A stretch of 64,000 nt of DNA, taken from the NCBI GenBank assembly GCA_963662155.1, contig OY759262.1, positions 10,395,000 to 10,458,999 of the forward strand, given 5' to 3'. The notes under the pieces are model-generated. The model saw only the letters and a list, made by a program, of their open reading frames with translations, was not told the DNA's origin and made no database searches. Position numbers and translations under genes: made by a program. This document shows positions 25,492-38,500 of this stretch, piece after piece. Source of the DNA: Lamellibrachia columna. Its lineage: Eukaryota > Annelida > Polychaeta > Sabellida > Siboglinidae. The stretch's first letter is position 1; every line of letters starts with the position of its first letter.

Positions 25492-25600
25492 AGTCGAGCC
25501 TTGTTATAACGCGGTAGTCGGGGTCCACGACTTCGGACCGCGCTGTAAGCGAGGCGCGTTAGGTGTTCTCATATCTGCCACCAGGGAGCTACTAAACAAC
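25492..25600 (+). mobile_element. pogo/Tigger-like terminal fragment
   Basis: Starts CAGTCGAGCCTTGTTATAACG after a TA dinucleotide, the look of pogo/Tigger-type termini (CAGT...TTATAACG). It continues with GC-rich sequence and CTGCCACCAGGG. No matching inverted end is found downstream, so the element is a fragment. A related degraded segment in the same direction lies at 26097-26160 (ATATAACGCGGTCGG, CTGCCGCCAGGGG). Confidence 0.45.
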
Positions 25601-26096
25601 AGCGACCCCCGCCCGCTGCACCAAGACCAAGAACGCTGTCGAAGCCCCGTGTGCTTGCACCATTATCTTATACGGAAATATGCAGTTTATGGAACTTATT
25701 AAACGAGTATACTAGCATCAACGTGTATTATTTTTAAATGTCACACCCTCTTGACTCTTGAACTAAATAAAACACACGTACGTATTTTGTTATGGAATAG
25801 ATCTACTACGATGATGATGTACTGGACCAACAGGCCTACGAATCGAAAATAATAACCTGGACCTGAGCAGCCGAAAACGTATATGATTTGACAAACGTAG
25901 TATGTAAGCTGATAAAACACAGAAAAATACAATAGGTAGAATTAATAATTGTATCACCTCGTCTTTCAACCGATCTCGACCGAAGCATACATTTATTACG
26001 CACCACTTAACATCGTTTCATATGCGGATGACGAATTCGTATTTTCGTTGGTTTCGCGTCGCGAAAACGATTATATTTACGATGTAATGTAATATT

Positions 26097-26160
26097 ACGC
26101 GGATTCGGATATAACGCGGTCGGTCGTGGATCCCGAATTTCTGCCGCCAGGGGAAAATGC
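26097..26160 (+). mobile_element. Second, degraded pogo/Tigger-like terminal fragment
   Basis: GGATATAACGCGGTCGG followed by CTGCCGCCAGGGG parallels the order of motifs at 25500-25595. Same orientation, so the pair is not two inverted ends of one element. Confidence 0.3.
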
Positions 26161-26306
26161 CAACTGGGCCTGCTTAAACCTACTTAGAATTGCTTTGACA
26201 ATTCTCAAGAAACATTAGGTGAACAATGTCAATGAACGAGTATCAACGTGTTGTTTGTTTTGCGCTGCCGCCGACATCAATCGCTGTCGCTGGCTTCGCT
26301 TCGCAC

Positions 26307-27923
26307 ATTTTGATATTATTATAACATAAAAAAAAAAAATTATTACATTTTTAAAAAAAAATTCTGATGTTTTTAAAACAGTATTGTGTTTGCTGGGCTC
26401 AGCCATAAAATTAAAGCTTTTCTGATACCTTTCAAAGTGAAATGTTTTAATAAAACATTAAAATAATTTTTTTGTGATGTTATGCTCCTTTGTCAAAAAT
26501 ATTTTTATGATGTTATATATATGTTTTAATAAAACATTGTTCAAAAAGGTTTTTCAAATGTTTCCAAGATGGCACATTTTGATATTATTATAACATAAAA
26601 AAAACATTTTTATGACATTTTAGAAAACATTGTTCTGATGTTTTTAAAACAGTATTGTGTTTGCTGGGTTTAGCCATAAAATCAAAGCTTTTTTGATACC
26701 TTTCAAAGTGAAATTTTTAATAAAACATTAAAATAAAAATGTTGTGATGTTTATGTTCCTTTGTCAAACATGTTTTTATGATGTTATATATATGTTTTAA
26801 TAAAATATTGTTCAAAAAGGTTTTTCAAATGTTTCCAAGATGGCACATTTTGATATTATTATAACATAAAAAAAACATTTTTATGACATTTTAGAAAACA
26901 TTGTTCTGATGTTTTTAAAACAGTATTGTGTTTGCTGGGCTCAGCCATAAAATGAAAGCTTTTCTGATACCTTTCAAAGTGAAATGTTTTAATAAAACAT
27001 TAAAATAATTTTTTTTTGATGTTATTTTCCTTTGTCAAAAATGTTTTTATGATGTTATATATATATTTTAATAAAACATTTTTGAACAATGTTTTTCAAA
27101 TGTTTCCAAGATGGCAAATTTTTATATCATTATAGCATATACAAAAACATTTTTATGACATTTTAGAAAACATTTTTCTGATGTTTTTTTAAACAGTATT
27201 GTGCTTGCTGGGCTCAGCCATAAAATCAAAGCTTTTCTGATACCTTTCAAAGTTAAATGTTTTAATAAAACATTAAAATAACATTTTTGTGATGTTTATG
27301 TTCCTTTGTCAAACATGTTTTTATGATGTTATATATATGTTTTAATAAAACATTGTTCAAAAAGGTTTTTCAAATGTTTCCAAGTCGGCACATTTTGATA
27401 TCATTATAACATTAAAAAAACATTATTATGACATTTGAGGAAACATTTTTCTGATGTTTTTAAAACAGTATTGTGTTTGCTGGGCTCAGCCATAAAATCA
27501 AAGCTTTTCTTATACCTTTCAAAGTGAAATTTTTAATACAACGTTAAAATAGCATTTTTGTGATGTTTAGGTTCCTTTGTCAATCATGTTTTCATGATGT
27601 TATATATATATTTTAAAAAAACATTGTTCAAAAATGTTTTTCAAATGTTTCCAAGATGGCACATTTTTATATCATTATAACATTAAAAAAACATTATTAT
27701 GACATTTGAGGAAACATTTTTCTGATGTTTTTAAAACATTATTGTGTTTGATGGGAATGTTTTGATGATGTTTTAAAAACATCACTGAAAAATGTAAAAT
27801 TACGTTATCTTAAAAACATCTGTATGATGTTTCTGAAATTTTACATAACATTTTATTTACATTTACGAAATGTTATTGAAAAATGTTTTCGTTATAACAT
27901 AAAAATGTTATGTGTTTGCTGGG
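26307..27923. repeat. 271-bp AT-rich satellite, about six units
   Basis: TGCTGGG marks recur at 26391, 26662, 26933, 27206 and 27478, with the variant TGATGGG at 27749 (spacing 271-273) and a final TGCTGGG at 27917 (168). Units contain many short inverted motifs of the type AAAACATTTTT/AAAAATGTTTT. The array starts abruptly at CACATTTTGATATT (26307) and ends at TGCTGGGC (27923). No coding potential. Confidence 0.85.
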
Positions 27924-27924
27924 C

Positions 27925-28320
27925 GGTCACATAATCTCACCGGCAGCAGAATACGTTCGACCGCAGTGATGTCGAGGTTGTTGTCGGCTGGACGATAGTA
28001 AGCCAGATGTCAATAGATCGTGGAGACGGCGATGTTTCATAACGAGGGCTGATGCGGACGCTCTGGTGTCACACACGGGGAAGACAGTTGAACGGTCAGC
28101 TGGACGTACAGTATGTCAGCCGGCAGTATGTCGTGGAGACGGCTAACGTGTCGTGACGACGGCTAACGTGTCGTGACGATAGCTCGTGCGGACGCACTGG
28201 TGTCGCGCGCGCGGGGAAGGCAGTTGAACGGTCGGCTGAACGCTCTGTAAATCGGCCGTCAACATGACTTGGAGACGACGAACGTGTCGTGGACGGTCCC
28301 ATTACGTTGATACCCCTTTT
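27925..28320. repeat. GC-rich direct repeat block
   Basis: Unlike its surroundings this block is GC-rich. GGACGC(T/A)CTGGTGTC and GGGGAAG(A/G)CAGTTGAACGGTC appear at 28056-28105 and again at 28190-28240. Shorter tandem copies of ACGGCTAACGTGTCGTGACG lie at 28139-28178. No convincing ORF. Confidence 0.6.
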
Positions 28321-28618
28321 AATATAATGTACCACGCCAAAAGCGAAAACATCATGGGTACAATTATTGCATAACCTGGTCATGCCCCATGCCTAACAAT
28401 AAACTTCCAATGTGGGCTCCCACACCACACTTGGATACTATTATTGCACAACTTGTCGATGCAATTCGTCTATATACACTCTAACATTTACCTCACCATA
28501 TTCAGGAAAATAGTTCATATAATAGCAATTCGCAGAAATTCGACATTATGACACCTACTTGTGTAAACACACAAAATGGGGATAGGCAACAACGATCCGA
28601 TTGAAGTGATCCTTTATA

Positions 28619-28757
28619 CTATTTACTCTCGGTCCACCAAAAAAACTACCCCAACACCTGTAAGAAAACCTCAAGTAAAGGTACGTTGTTATACAGCACG
28701 CTATCCAGTCCTTGGGATTGTTCAACGTGCTTACCATCGAGGTACCGAGAGTAATGG
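28619..28757. repeat. Small inverted-repeat element (MITE-like)
   Basis: TTTACTCTCGGTCCACC at the left is mirrored by GGTACCGAGAGTAAT at the right, enclosing ~105 bp. Could be a MITE or a hairpin RNA source; a target duplication is not clear. Confidence 0.35.
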
Positions 28758-29145
28758 TGATAATACAAGTCACAATACAATGGTGAGATAGGTCTGCCAA
28801 TCATTAATAATCTCACGTGCCCATTAAATGATATGCGCACATAGGCTTAGGTGGTTATATTCTTGATATCGAAAAATTGTTTTTAAAACAAAAACAATAG
28901 TAATATATTAACCTACTGCCTTGATTTGGCATGTACCAACTACAAATCAGCATAACTAAATAGATTACTGTAATTGTATTTAGTCTGAAAAATAAAATGA
29001 TACTCTGTAATAAATCATCTATCCGTATAATATGGATAGGTTATATTAATTGAAGGTGTGCAAGTGTGCAAGTGCCAGACAATGCTTACGTCATTTGACG
29101 CAGCTGTGTCTCGGGAATGTCCGCAGGAGTTACGTAACGCAGGCG

Positions 29146-29962
29146 TCAAACACTGCGCACCTTGAAACATGCGTCCTGTTTACTTCGTACTTGATGGACA
29201 ACACCCTGAGTGTCTGTGTACAAGATATTCCTATTGAAAGACCAACAGTCAGAAATCAGTTCATTTTTTTTCCAAGTTCATACAGAAGTTCAGAACGAGT
29301 TTTCGTGAGGTGTTCATTAACAAATAAACGAAGGTTTAGACCCGAGGCTGTATTGTGATGTTTTAGGTTGATTCGAGCTGTGTATGTCCCTCCGACGTTC
29401 GCTATTTAGTGTAAAAATCTTAGTGCGGGGTCGCCCGCCATCCGTTTTAGGGCGGCCAATTCTGTGCGCTCGCTCAATCTCTCTGAGACTGCAGGACTGA
29501 GGTTAACTTCATATGATCATTGACAATGTCTAGGATTGCATTTTCAATTTCACCAATACCTACAGATTCGGGTATTCCTTCTATTCTCAAATTGGATCTT
29601 CTAGAATATTGTTCGATGCTGTCGTTGGCCGATTCTAACAAGTCGACTCTACTTTCAAGTTGTTTGATTTTCTCGTCCTTCTCTTTCACAGTTTGTTTTA
29701 GTTGCTCAGTCTGAGCTGCTAAGTAGTCTATTTTGTCAGCAATCTCTTGCGGGAACAGAGCTCGTTTCAATTGTTTTATAACATCACTGTCACTCAGAGT
29801 TGCAATAAAGGTAAGTTTTAGTAGTTCATTGTCAATACCTTCAAAGCGAGTAGCCTCTGACGAGCTTTTTTTGGCGATGCTTGGGCGGCATGATGTCTTA
29901 TTGTCGTTGGTTACACATATGATAGGTGTGTCAAATGTGACATGTCCAAGATGGACGTTCAA
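29146..29962 (-). pseudogene. LINE ORF1-like protein (coiled coil plus RRM-like), frameshifted
   Basis: Starts MNVHLGHVTFDTP at 29962. A long heptad-rich coiled coil (LKQTVKEKDEKIKQLESRVD) is followed by EQYSRRSNLRIEGIPES, the hallmark start of the LINE ORF1 RNA-binding domain. A frameshift near 29500 moves the frame to REIERAHRIGRP and RPRTKIF. The frame continues to NEHLTKTRSELLYELGKKMN, shifts again at a T-run near 29265, then DCWSFNRNILYTDTQG to a stop at 29146. This order (coiled coil, RRM, C-terminal domain) is the L1-type ORF1p layout. No ORF2 is seen downstream, so it is a truncated, decayed copy. Confidence 0.75.
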
Positions 29963-31680
29963 TATGGCAGCACGCTAAATCTGACAGACCCATATATTAT
30001 GTGCAAATCCACCCCCATCTTAGGGTATTGTGAATGTTTATCTCACCAGATTCATCGTACGGATCGTTGGAAGTTCGATGCCATTAGATAACTTCATTAT
30101 TTTCCGTCGCATTTGTAACAAGAGAACATCGTCACACGAGAGCTCAACGAAACGCGGCCTGCTCCGTCCGACGTCATGAGTCGGACCATATATAAGTTAA
30201 CGTTTCCGCCTGATTGTATCCCTACCAATATTATCTGGACAATATCCTATCTTTAAATACATGGACTCTATTCCGGAAATACTGTTTATTAGACAAAATA
30301 TATCCTGGATATTGTTCTTCTACTGCTTTATATATACAGAATGTCTGCAAATTGTCCAGTTACTGAGGTTTATTTAGGTTACTGTCTTTGGAGACGTACA
30401 ATGAATTACAGTTAGTAATTTATTATTTAAGCAGTCACATCAGTCAAAAATGCAAATTGCTGGCCCAGTAATTTGAGTTAATAAAAAATTAAGGTGGCTC
30501 CTCGAATTTTACTATTAAATTCATGTATCTCATGACCCTATTGTCTTATCAACTTATGCTCCTATTGCATGCCATGATTTTGTCTATCCATTATACACTT
30601 TTGATTGGTCGATGTATGTATAATTATTATAATTTGTATTTACGGATGTAAGAATTATTAGGAGTTGTTATTTTTTCTTAAATAAAAGCATTCCTCTTCA
30701 CATAACAGGCGGGTCCACACTAACAACAAAGAGGTGCCCAGTTTCCCAATAAAACACCAATAATAGCAACTATAGTTATCCATATTTCCACACAGACAGC
30801 ACTTTCTAGAAAACAGCACAATGGAAGGTATATATAAAAAAAAAATATTACGTAACATTATATATACTAATTTACTTAAATATCTAATGCTTGTAATTCA
30901 AGATCCTCTCAATGTGATTTACCAAAGCCGGTACTGTGGATATACTGAAGGTGTGGTTCCACGTTCTCTATGGAGATGACCTTGAATGATGCCAAGGGCA
31001 TCAAGCCAGGCTGTGTGTTGATCATGCCATGGAAATTAGCTGTGTCCTAACCGTATCCATCCAGACTAATATGACTTTAGCTGTAATCATAATCAATGCT
31101 TCAATTTGGATTAATTGAAAAGAGAATCAAGCTTTCTCTTGTATATTTTATCTTAAATTACACAACTGTGGATATAAGAGTGCATAAACGTTATATAAAA
31201 GTGACCTGGTTATCATCATTAAAAAATAGCAACAACACGTTTTTCAATGCCCCTACTAATATTTTCTTATTTTCTAGCATAAAAAAACATGCACACTGTG
31301 TTTTATTTATCTGTTTTGTCACGGTTATAACGCAAAGCATGTTAATCGTGATGACAAGTAAATATAAAGCTTCAGTTATTTTTAATTGTTACAACGAATA
31401 TGGGTATATCAAGGACACATTAGCTATACTTTAATACTTTTTACCTTAATACACAAATCTCAAAAACTGCTGTATTTGCAAGATATTTATGAAATACACA
31501 TCACAGTTTCATTCAAAAGATGACAATTAAAATATGATGAAACAACATCCTCATAGAAATAGCGAATTGCTGGTGCAATTTTGCTCATTTGCATAACATT
31601 TCATTTGTCCATATACTTATACACAACTATCTCCGCTGCGACCCCCTAGAGACCACTGATTGGCCGTCACGAGGAGCCTT
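29963..31680. other. Non-coding stretch, probable LINE 5' region then unassigned
   Basis: 29963-30230 is less AT-rich and probably the 5' UTR of the minus-strand LINE. 30230-31680 is AT-rich with only short shadow ORFs; nothing recognised. Confidence 0.3.
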
Positions 31681-31684
31681 ACCT

Positions 31685-32000
31685 GCCAGTTCTGTGTCGT
31701 GTCATGGCATGGCACACCCCGACCTTGCCTGCCCTGTTGAGTGCAGCCACCGTATGATTTGCCTGCCAGTTCTGTGCCATGGCATGCCATACCCCGACAT
31801 TGCCTGTCATATTGAATGGAGCCAATGTGAGCGAAAAATCTTCCACGGTGAGAGATTTACCTGCACGTTCTTTCATTGTATGCCACACCCCGACCTTGCA
31901 TGTCATACTGAGTGCAGCAATCATGAGATATTTAACTGCCAGTTCAGTGCCATGGCGTGCCACACCCTGACCTTGCCTGTCCTACTGAGTGCTGCGAGTT
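31685..32000. repeat. Four-unit ~80-95 bp degenerate tandem repeat
   Basis: Units begin GCCAGTTCTGTG or similar at about 31686, 31764, 31862 and 31938, each with CATGGC(A/G)TG(C/G)CA..CCC(C/T)GAC(C/A)TTGC. Plus-strand reading gives repeated CHGM.HPD.AC..EC, a Cys/His pattern. Minus-strand reading gives repeated VGVWHAM. The core motif is also found in the LINE leaders at 56680 and 63577. Probably repeat-derived, not a gene. Confidence 0.5.
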
Positions 32001-32217
32001 GATTGCCAATGAAGAACAGGTTGTTCATGACAACATACATTTGGAATTTGCCTGCAAAGGGGAGAGAACACTTTTATTCAGTGAAGTAGCACGACGTTTT
32101 CACCTTACACTAAGCACAAATTTGAATAAAACAGTTGTTTATGGACCTGCTAAATGGATATATTTAATCCACATAAAAGTACCTCTGTCTGAATGAATCA
32201 GTTTAGTCGACTGTACT

Positions 32218-32340
32218 AAAAAATTCAATTCAAATTTATTGTAACTCTATACAATAAGAACAAATACAAAGCAGAGCGAAGTCCTATCTAATCGCATAAA
32301 GTTAACAATAGGGGAAGAATAATGTATAATGTTGTACTCC
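32218..32340 (-). mobile_element. LINE 3' tail-like fragment
   Basis: Minus-strand reading ends TTGTATAGAGTTACAATAAA followed by short TTGAA repeats, as in 3' ends of L2/CR1-type LINEs (short tandem tail instead of poly-A). No coding part attached. Confidence 0.35.
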
Positions 32341-32569
32341 CTTTTAGTTTCATCAACTACAGTTTTGAGCTATGGGTGGTTTGGAACATTTGTGTTTGGC
32401 GAAATAGATTTGTACTTAGCAGAGACTGAAAACCATATAAAACTGCACGTGCAGTAATGTTGCAGGAACTAGTTGCCCACCCAACCGAATTACGTAGTCG
32501 TTGTCCACACGCTCTCTTCATTATAGGGGCATTGTTAGCATACATTGTTAGCATACTTCAATATAGGGG

Positions 32570-32595
32570 CTGCCTCTGTGAAGGTACAGAGGCAG
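32570..32595. repeat. Perfect 10-bp hairpin
   Basis: CTGCCTCTGT (32570-32579), loop GAAGGT, ACAGAGGCAG (32586-32595). Isolated, purpose unknown. Confidence 0.6.
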
Positions 32596-35579
32596 TATGC
32601 GAAAAGAAGGAAGCCTGGAAAGAAATAGAGAAGACCAAGGAGAGAGGAAATCATCCGGATTCAAGGATATACACACATACGCTTTTTTCAATCGTTATAT
32701 ACTATTTAAGACTAACATGACGGACACAATAATAAGGGTGAAGGACATGGAGTCCGCCAGTTAACCCGTATGACAAGCGGTAATTAGTATACACGGTAAT
32801 TAACGTCAACCCCACAAAGAATAATATAATGTGACTACGCAACAGGATGATGAACAAATCAAAATGGCAGGCCTAACTTAATTTCCAGGTCTATGGCCGT
32901 GAATGAAAACCGGTCACATGCATAAACATAACAAACCGCTATCGCCGTATCTTAATTTACCCATGTTATGGGTGGTCGCATAAGTATGCAAAGTCAAAAA
33001 CACGTATAGTGTTTAGGACTTTGCGAACTTATACTACCATCCCTTATTTGTCTGATGTATAAGGACATATTTAAAACAACGATGCAATTATAATACATGA
33101 CTAATACAATTTCATAAACATAATGCACATAATATAATTCTGAAGTTCTGAGTAATATCCCAAACAATCACAAATGTACATAGACATGAACGTTGTTTAG
33201 ACACAAACGTCAACAATTATGTCCAAACCAACGTGTTATTTTATGACTATTCTGAACTGACGTACGTCGCCTCTAAACAACATACTAACAGAGGTTCAGC
33301 ACGTGAAACATGTAAGTGTACGTGGACGTGTACATGTAGCTAGCGGCCCGTACGCTTACATTTTAATATCTACACATTCGCCCGTATTTAATTCCTTAGA
33401 CCTTGATATAATCCCATTCCTTCTACGAGAGAAGAAGGAACATTCCAGAAATGTTCCTGCATTATCAAACAGCACAATTGAAACAGAGTTTCGTCACAGG
33501 GATGGAACTTTTGCATACACATTCCTCTTGGTAGGCGGCGATGCGTTGCTGGTTGACTTCTCAGAGTTCGTTATGAACACCGTAAATATGCGGTAGGTGA
33601 AACATAACTATTGGCTTTCCACTTGGAGACACTTGCTTTCTTGACGGTCTAATAATGTGGATATACCAAATATGGACCATGCTATCAAGTTCTTCTTAGA
33701 AGAGAGAGAAAGATAGAGAAAGTGGAAAATATAACAATAAATGAAGATACTATTATAACGTACCATAGGCCTGCAAACTAAAATAAATAACGTGCAAAAG
33801 TATGATTTCTGATAAGCGGTGTGGTGATCGGTGTGGTGGAATCTTGGAATCACACACACGCACACACACATTTTGCAGAAGTCATCCCAGAAAACCATGT
33901 CTATTAATGCTAAAGATGTGACAATACTGTTATTGACATTTGTTTATTTCATAGCTACAAACCAACTATCCCAGTAGCGAAAAAACTTTGAGAAGGGAAA
34001 TACGGAGTTGAGTACGTAAACCGTGTCTTTCCGTTGTCCCATAATTAATAATGTCTTATGATACAAGCAACCTAAATAATACAAGTGGTCTTAAATTACG
34101 ACCGCTCATACAAATTTAAATTATTCTATTGGGTCACACCCTCATGAGAAAATGTGACTTCCACATTTTAAAACCAACATTATTATGATAGGTATCATGC
34201 CTAATGTATGGAACAATAATTTTTTAACAGTGTTACGTAGTGGACAAAGGTTAATCGTGGATAGAAATCTATAGCGTTGGTAATTATTTGACAAAGATGT
34301 TTACAACAATGAATTCTGTAGGTCTGCCCAAGATGGGAGGAACATCGACATTTGGTAGTTTTTGACGTATAACCTGTGCTGTGTTGAAATGCAAGAGAGG
34401 AAACAAATAAACCAAAATTAATATTTCAGTAGGCGATATATCCAGTAGGCTACATAAACAAAACGTTTGGTCTGAATTATTTGACTGTTATATGTTGCTA
34501 GTTGAATGTAAAGCTTGTTTTTGATACTAATTTATTATATAATTACCATATGTATACATTAATGCATTAAATTGTATTAATAAAAAAAAAAACATACGAC
34601 TATTTTCACATCTTAAAATGTTTTTTACATGATATATATATATATATTAGATTTTTTTGAGCTGTAAAATAACTATCCTTTTAGGACAATCAAGTGAATT
34701 GGTTGATTGATTTTTTATGCATGAATAGTTGGGGCTAATGTCACTGCAATTAGCCTACATTTAAGAATATGGGAATGACTGTTATTTCCTGTTGTATAGT
34801 TCGTGGTCATTATAAGTTGATAACTGTTATTATACACATGATTGTGCAAAGTTAAGTGCAATTAAACATTGTATGTTGCATGCATCAGATAATTAATTTA
34901 CTAAGGATATAATTAGTGTATAATTACTATACTGGGCGAAATCTATAGATTCACCATGCAATTGTGCTTGTTAATGTTTTAGTTGTCCTTGTATTTTTGA
35001 TTGACTGGATAAAATTTGTAAAACATGCTAATGGGTATTGTATGGTATTGGCATTCAGCGTTATGGTGTTGTGTACTGCATATTTTGTACACAGAAATTG
35101 TGTTGCCACATAGTTGTATATTAAAAATGCCATGGCAGCTGCATATTCAGTTCAGAGTGAGTAGACCAACAGGCTTAGGATCCTAAATACTGACAATGCC
35201 CCATTTATATCACACAGTAATGAATTGGGAGAGAATATGTGTATGTATGAGTCATGAATGAATGGGTACAATTTATTAAAATGGCTTTCATAAATATAAT
35301 AGTAATAATTGTATTATTATGCCCAATGATACATGTTTAGCATTGATCATATTTATCCTAGATTGTGAGTGCATTATTTGAGTAGAAGTAAACGTCAAAT
35401 CAATTGTCACACAGTTTATTCATGCACACCAGTGCAACAATTTGAAGTCTTACATAACATTACTTATAAGACGATTCAATCAAAGAGTGGGTCTGCTAAG
35501 TCAGCACAATCGGCAGCGAATACAAATGACAACAAATTAACATAACGAGGCTTAGTGCAATCGATAGTGTCACATCTGG

Positions 35580-38500
35580 CTAACCAACGATTGCATTGGC
35601 GTGTTCTTCTTTCAGGCCAAGGGCTTGAAGTGTTTGACCAAACAGAAATGGTTCGACAACAAGCCTCTTGTACGATGCGCTGCAATGGAATGAATTACAC
35701 ATATAATGCAACTGTAAAGCTCTGTGAACAATATTGGACGTGGCGCTGAACAAAATAAATGTTATTATTATTATGATGAGAAATCCTGCACAGCCTAATA
35801 CAGAAGAAACATACAATTGACCCAGTAGTCTTCAAGGAATACTGTTAGAATAACACCTCTATTATAAGTGTGTTGCTTTGTGAATTTGTTATTTGAAGTT
35901 AGCAATGTGTCAATGACACGCAGATTTTTTAATCCATTCGTGGACCTTCATTATTCTGAATATGAAATTCAAATAGGCTATTCACATAGTAGAGAGTTTG
36001 AAGTAAAATAATGTCAGATTTGACGAGCTATTATATTGAGAAGCAATTTTAAAAGACTGCAGTGGTGTTACGTCTAGTGAGCATATATCGTTAGATTATT
36101 CCTACTTACACCTTAAAAGCTTCATAATCCAGGTGTTCGTAACACATGATGTACAGAGTTAAAAAAAGAAGTGTGCCATATATTGTGCATAAATGTATTC
36201 ACGTATAATTAGATAAATTACCCTTATTTTTGTAACTTACAGAGATGACAATTTCCTCAAATTGTCTGGCACCAGATACAGGGTTTCGGTGGAGTACAAC
36301 TCTGTTATGATTGTTGTCTCACATGCCCTCTTTGCCTGTATGAGCAGTGTTTCCACAACCTAAAACGTGAAATGCGTCAGCAATAAATTATTTAATAAAT
36401 ACCATCTATAAGCAATGCATCATAACCGAAAGGTTATTAAAAAGAAAGGATAGAACAAATAAAGCACAATGATTTGCATTGTAACAAAACTTATAATGTG
36501 TTCAAAACATAACTTCAAAATAGCGTTTTCCATTAAAGTTAGAAGGAAACTGAAATAAAACTTTAGAATTTGACCATTTGTCAACCTCACTTTTGTTCTG
36601 ACCCTTCAACATGCATGATGTCCAAGGCAAGCCCATAGACACTGATAGATTGGATAAGGTATCGAATGCATACACGACCTGCTATTTACTTTAGTGATGC
36701 TTTCACGACTTTAATTTGTTAATTTATTTATAATAAACAGAAAAAATATGAGCACAAGAAATAGCTGTGAGGTGGCAATTTTGGCAAATACTGGACGAGG
36801 TGGGTGACAAAGACAGCGAGGTGGCCCACCTGCACAAGTGAAAATCTACCATATATTTCAAGAGCAAATGTTTCACTACAACATATCTCAATAGCATTGT
36901 TTGGTATCTTACCCCAGGACATGCCGAGGCAAGGGCAGCATAGTCGGTCAATAGTCTAAGGCGTTGTCCCCTTGGTGCTGCACAATGTCGTGCATACTTT
37001 GCTGGAACGCGGCCTGCCCTAAAAACAGACCAAATATCATTTGTAGAGATACATAGCACTTAGTTTGATGTATAAATATAAATGTGACTGCAATTCCTAC
37101 AATGTATACGTAAAAGCAATTTGACAACATTACTTTTGTTTTAAAGAATGATCATTATTTTTGTGTAAGATCTTGAGGCTCCTGTCTGCACTCCTTATAA
37201 TTATAGGAGTTATAGTGTACATTTAGTAAAAATTGTGTCTTGCCTCTCAAGCCGTGAATTATAGTCAGGCTAACGAAAATGTTACCATGGATTGCTCCCA
37301 CTAAGAGCGATGAAAATCTGGCATGACTTTAAGTAACAGTTACAACAAAAATAATGCATATTAAACTTGAACACTTGATGGAAAATATCCCCCTATGCAT
37401 ACAATAAGAAAATATTACTTAATCCTTTAGAATAAAAATTTGTTTTCTCGGACCTCCAAAAATCCATTTCTACACTTTTTTGGACATTGGTCCTATAGAT
37501 GCTACATGGTGATGGCTTGTTTTGAAATTTAAAGTCTGAAGATTCTAATTATAATATATATTATAATAGCTAACTTACTTGGGTTCTTGGAATGTGAACA
37601 TGTCATGAAGGTCGCTGAGCACAATGTCCCTCACCTGTAAACACATATAAAATTTAACATCTTATAATTTCAAACCCTGCAAAATTCCATTAATATGTGA
37701 TTGCTGTATTATAGAGTGACATTTGCAGACATGTATTTTAATAGTCACATTTCTACATGAAAATGAGGGATATGCAAATGAATTAGGGATGATAGAATAC
37801 ATAATTTGCATGATAGATGTCCATACTAATATTGATGGAAAGTTCATCAAAATCCATAAAATATTAGCTAAGTTACGAAGTGTTTGATTTTGCCATTTTA
37901 CGGTTACCATTATTGTCTTAAGTATTGCTACCTTATCAGCAAACTGTCTCTTTGTGCATGTTGTAATGAGAGCGTAGGCCTCTTGTACATGTGGGGCAAC
38001 TTTGTCAGGATTCCACTCCACCAAGTCATCATCCAGTGAAAGAACATCTGAAACAAAATCATGGGATTTGTACATGTAAAAGAACAGGTGACAATATTGA
38101 AAACAAATAGCTTTAAAAAATCATTTGCACACTGTATTAGATAATTCACTACAAACGCTGGGCTCTAAATTAATGATACCAGTTGTTAGAAAATGTCTTT
38201 TTTATTATAACTGCCTGCGGACAAGTAGGTTATTTGATGTATTTCTAGCCCTTGACAAGTGTAGACTTACAGTAAACCTCACATAAGTCGGAATCAAAGG
38301 GACCAAGCGATTTAATCCGAGTTAGGTGAAGATCCGACTTAGACATAGATTTCGTATGGGAAATAAATACATTCCAAGTCGGAATTGTGTCCAAGCTGAG
38401 CGAAGATACGACTTAGGAGAATCTGACGTATGCAAGGTTGACTGTATTTATAGTTATAAAGAAGAATGTTGGATAGTACTTACCTATCTGTCAAAAATAT

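Larger units (their letters stand above)
32001..35579. other. Long non-coding stretch
   Basis: AT-rich; no supported gene. Visible items: a LINE-like 3' tail (32218-32340), a 10-bp hairpin at 32570-32595, a CA run near 33850 and TA runs near 34635. May hold 3' sequence of the minus-strand gene ending at 35580. Confidence 0.35.

Noticed and set aside
35580..35679. COMM-domain protein (LGLKEEHA resembles COMMD proteins)
   Set aside because: The rest of the gene does not match a COMMD layout and the C-terminal COMM domain is absent.
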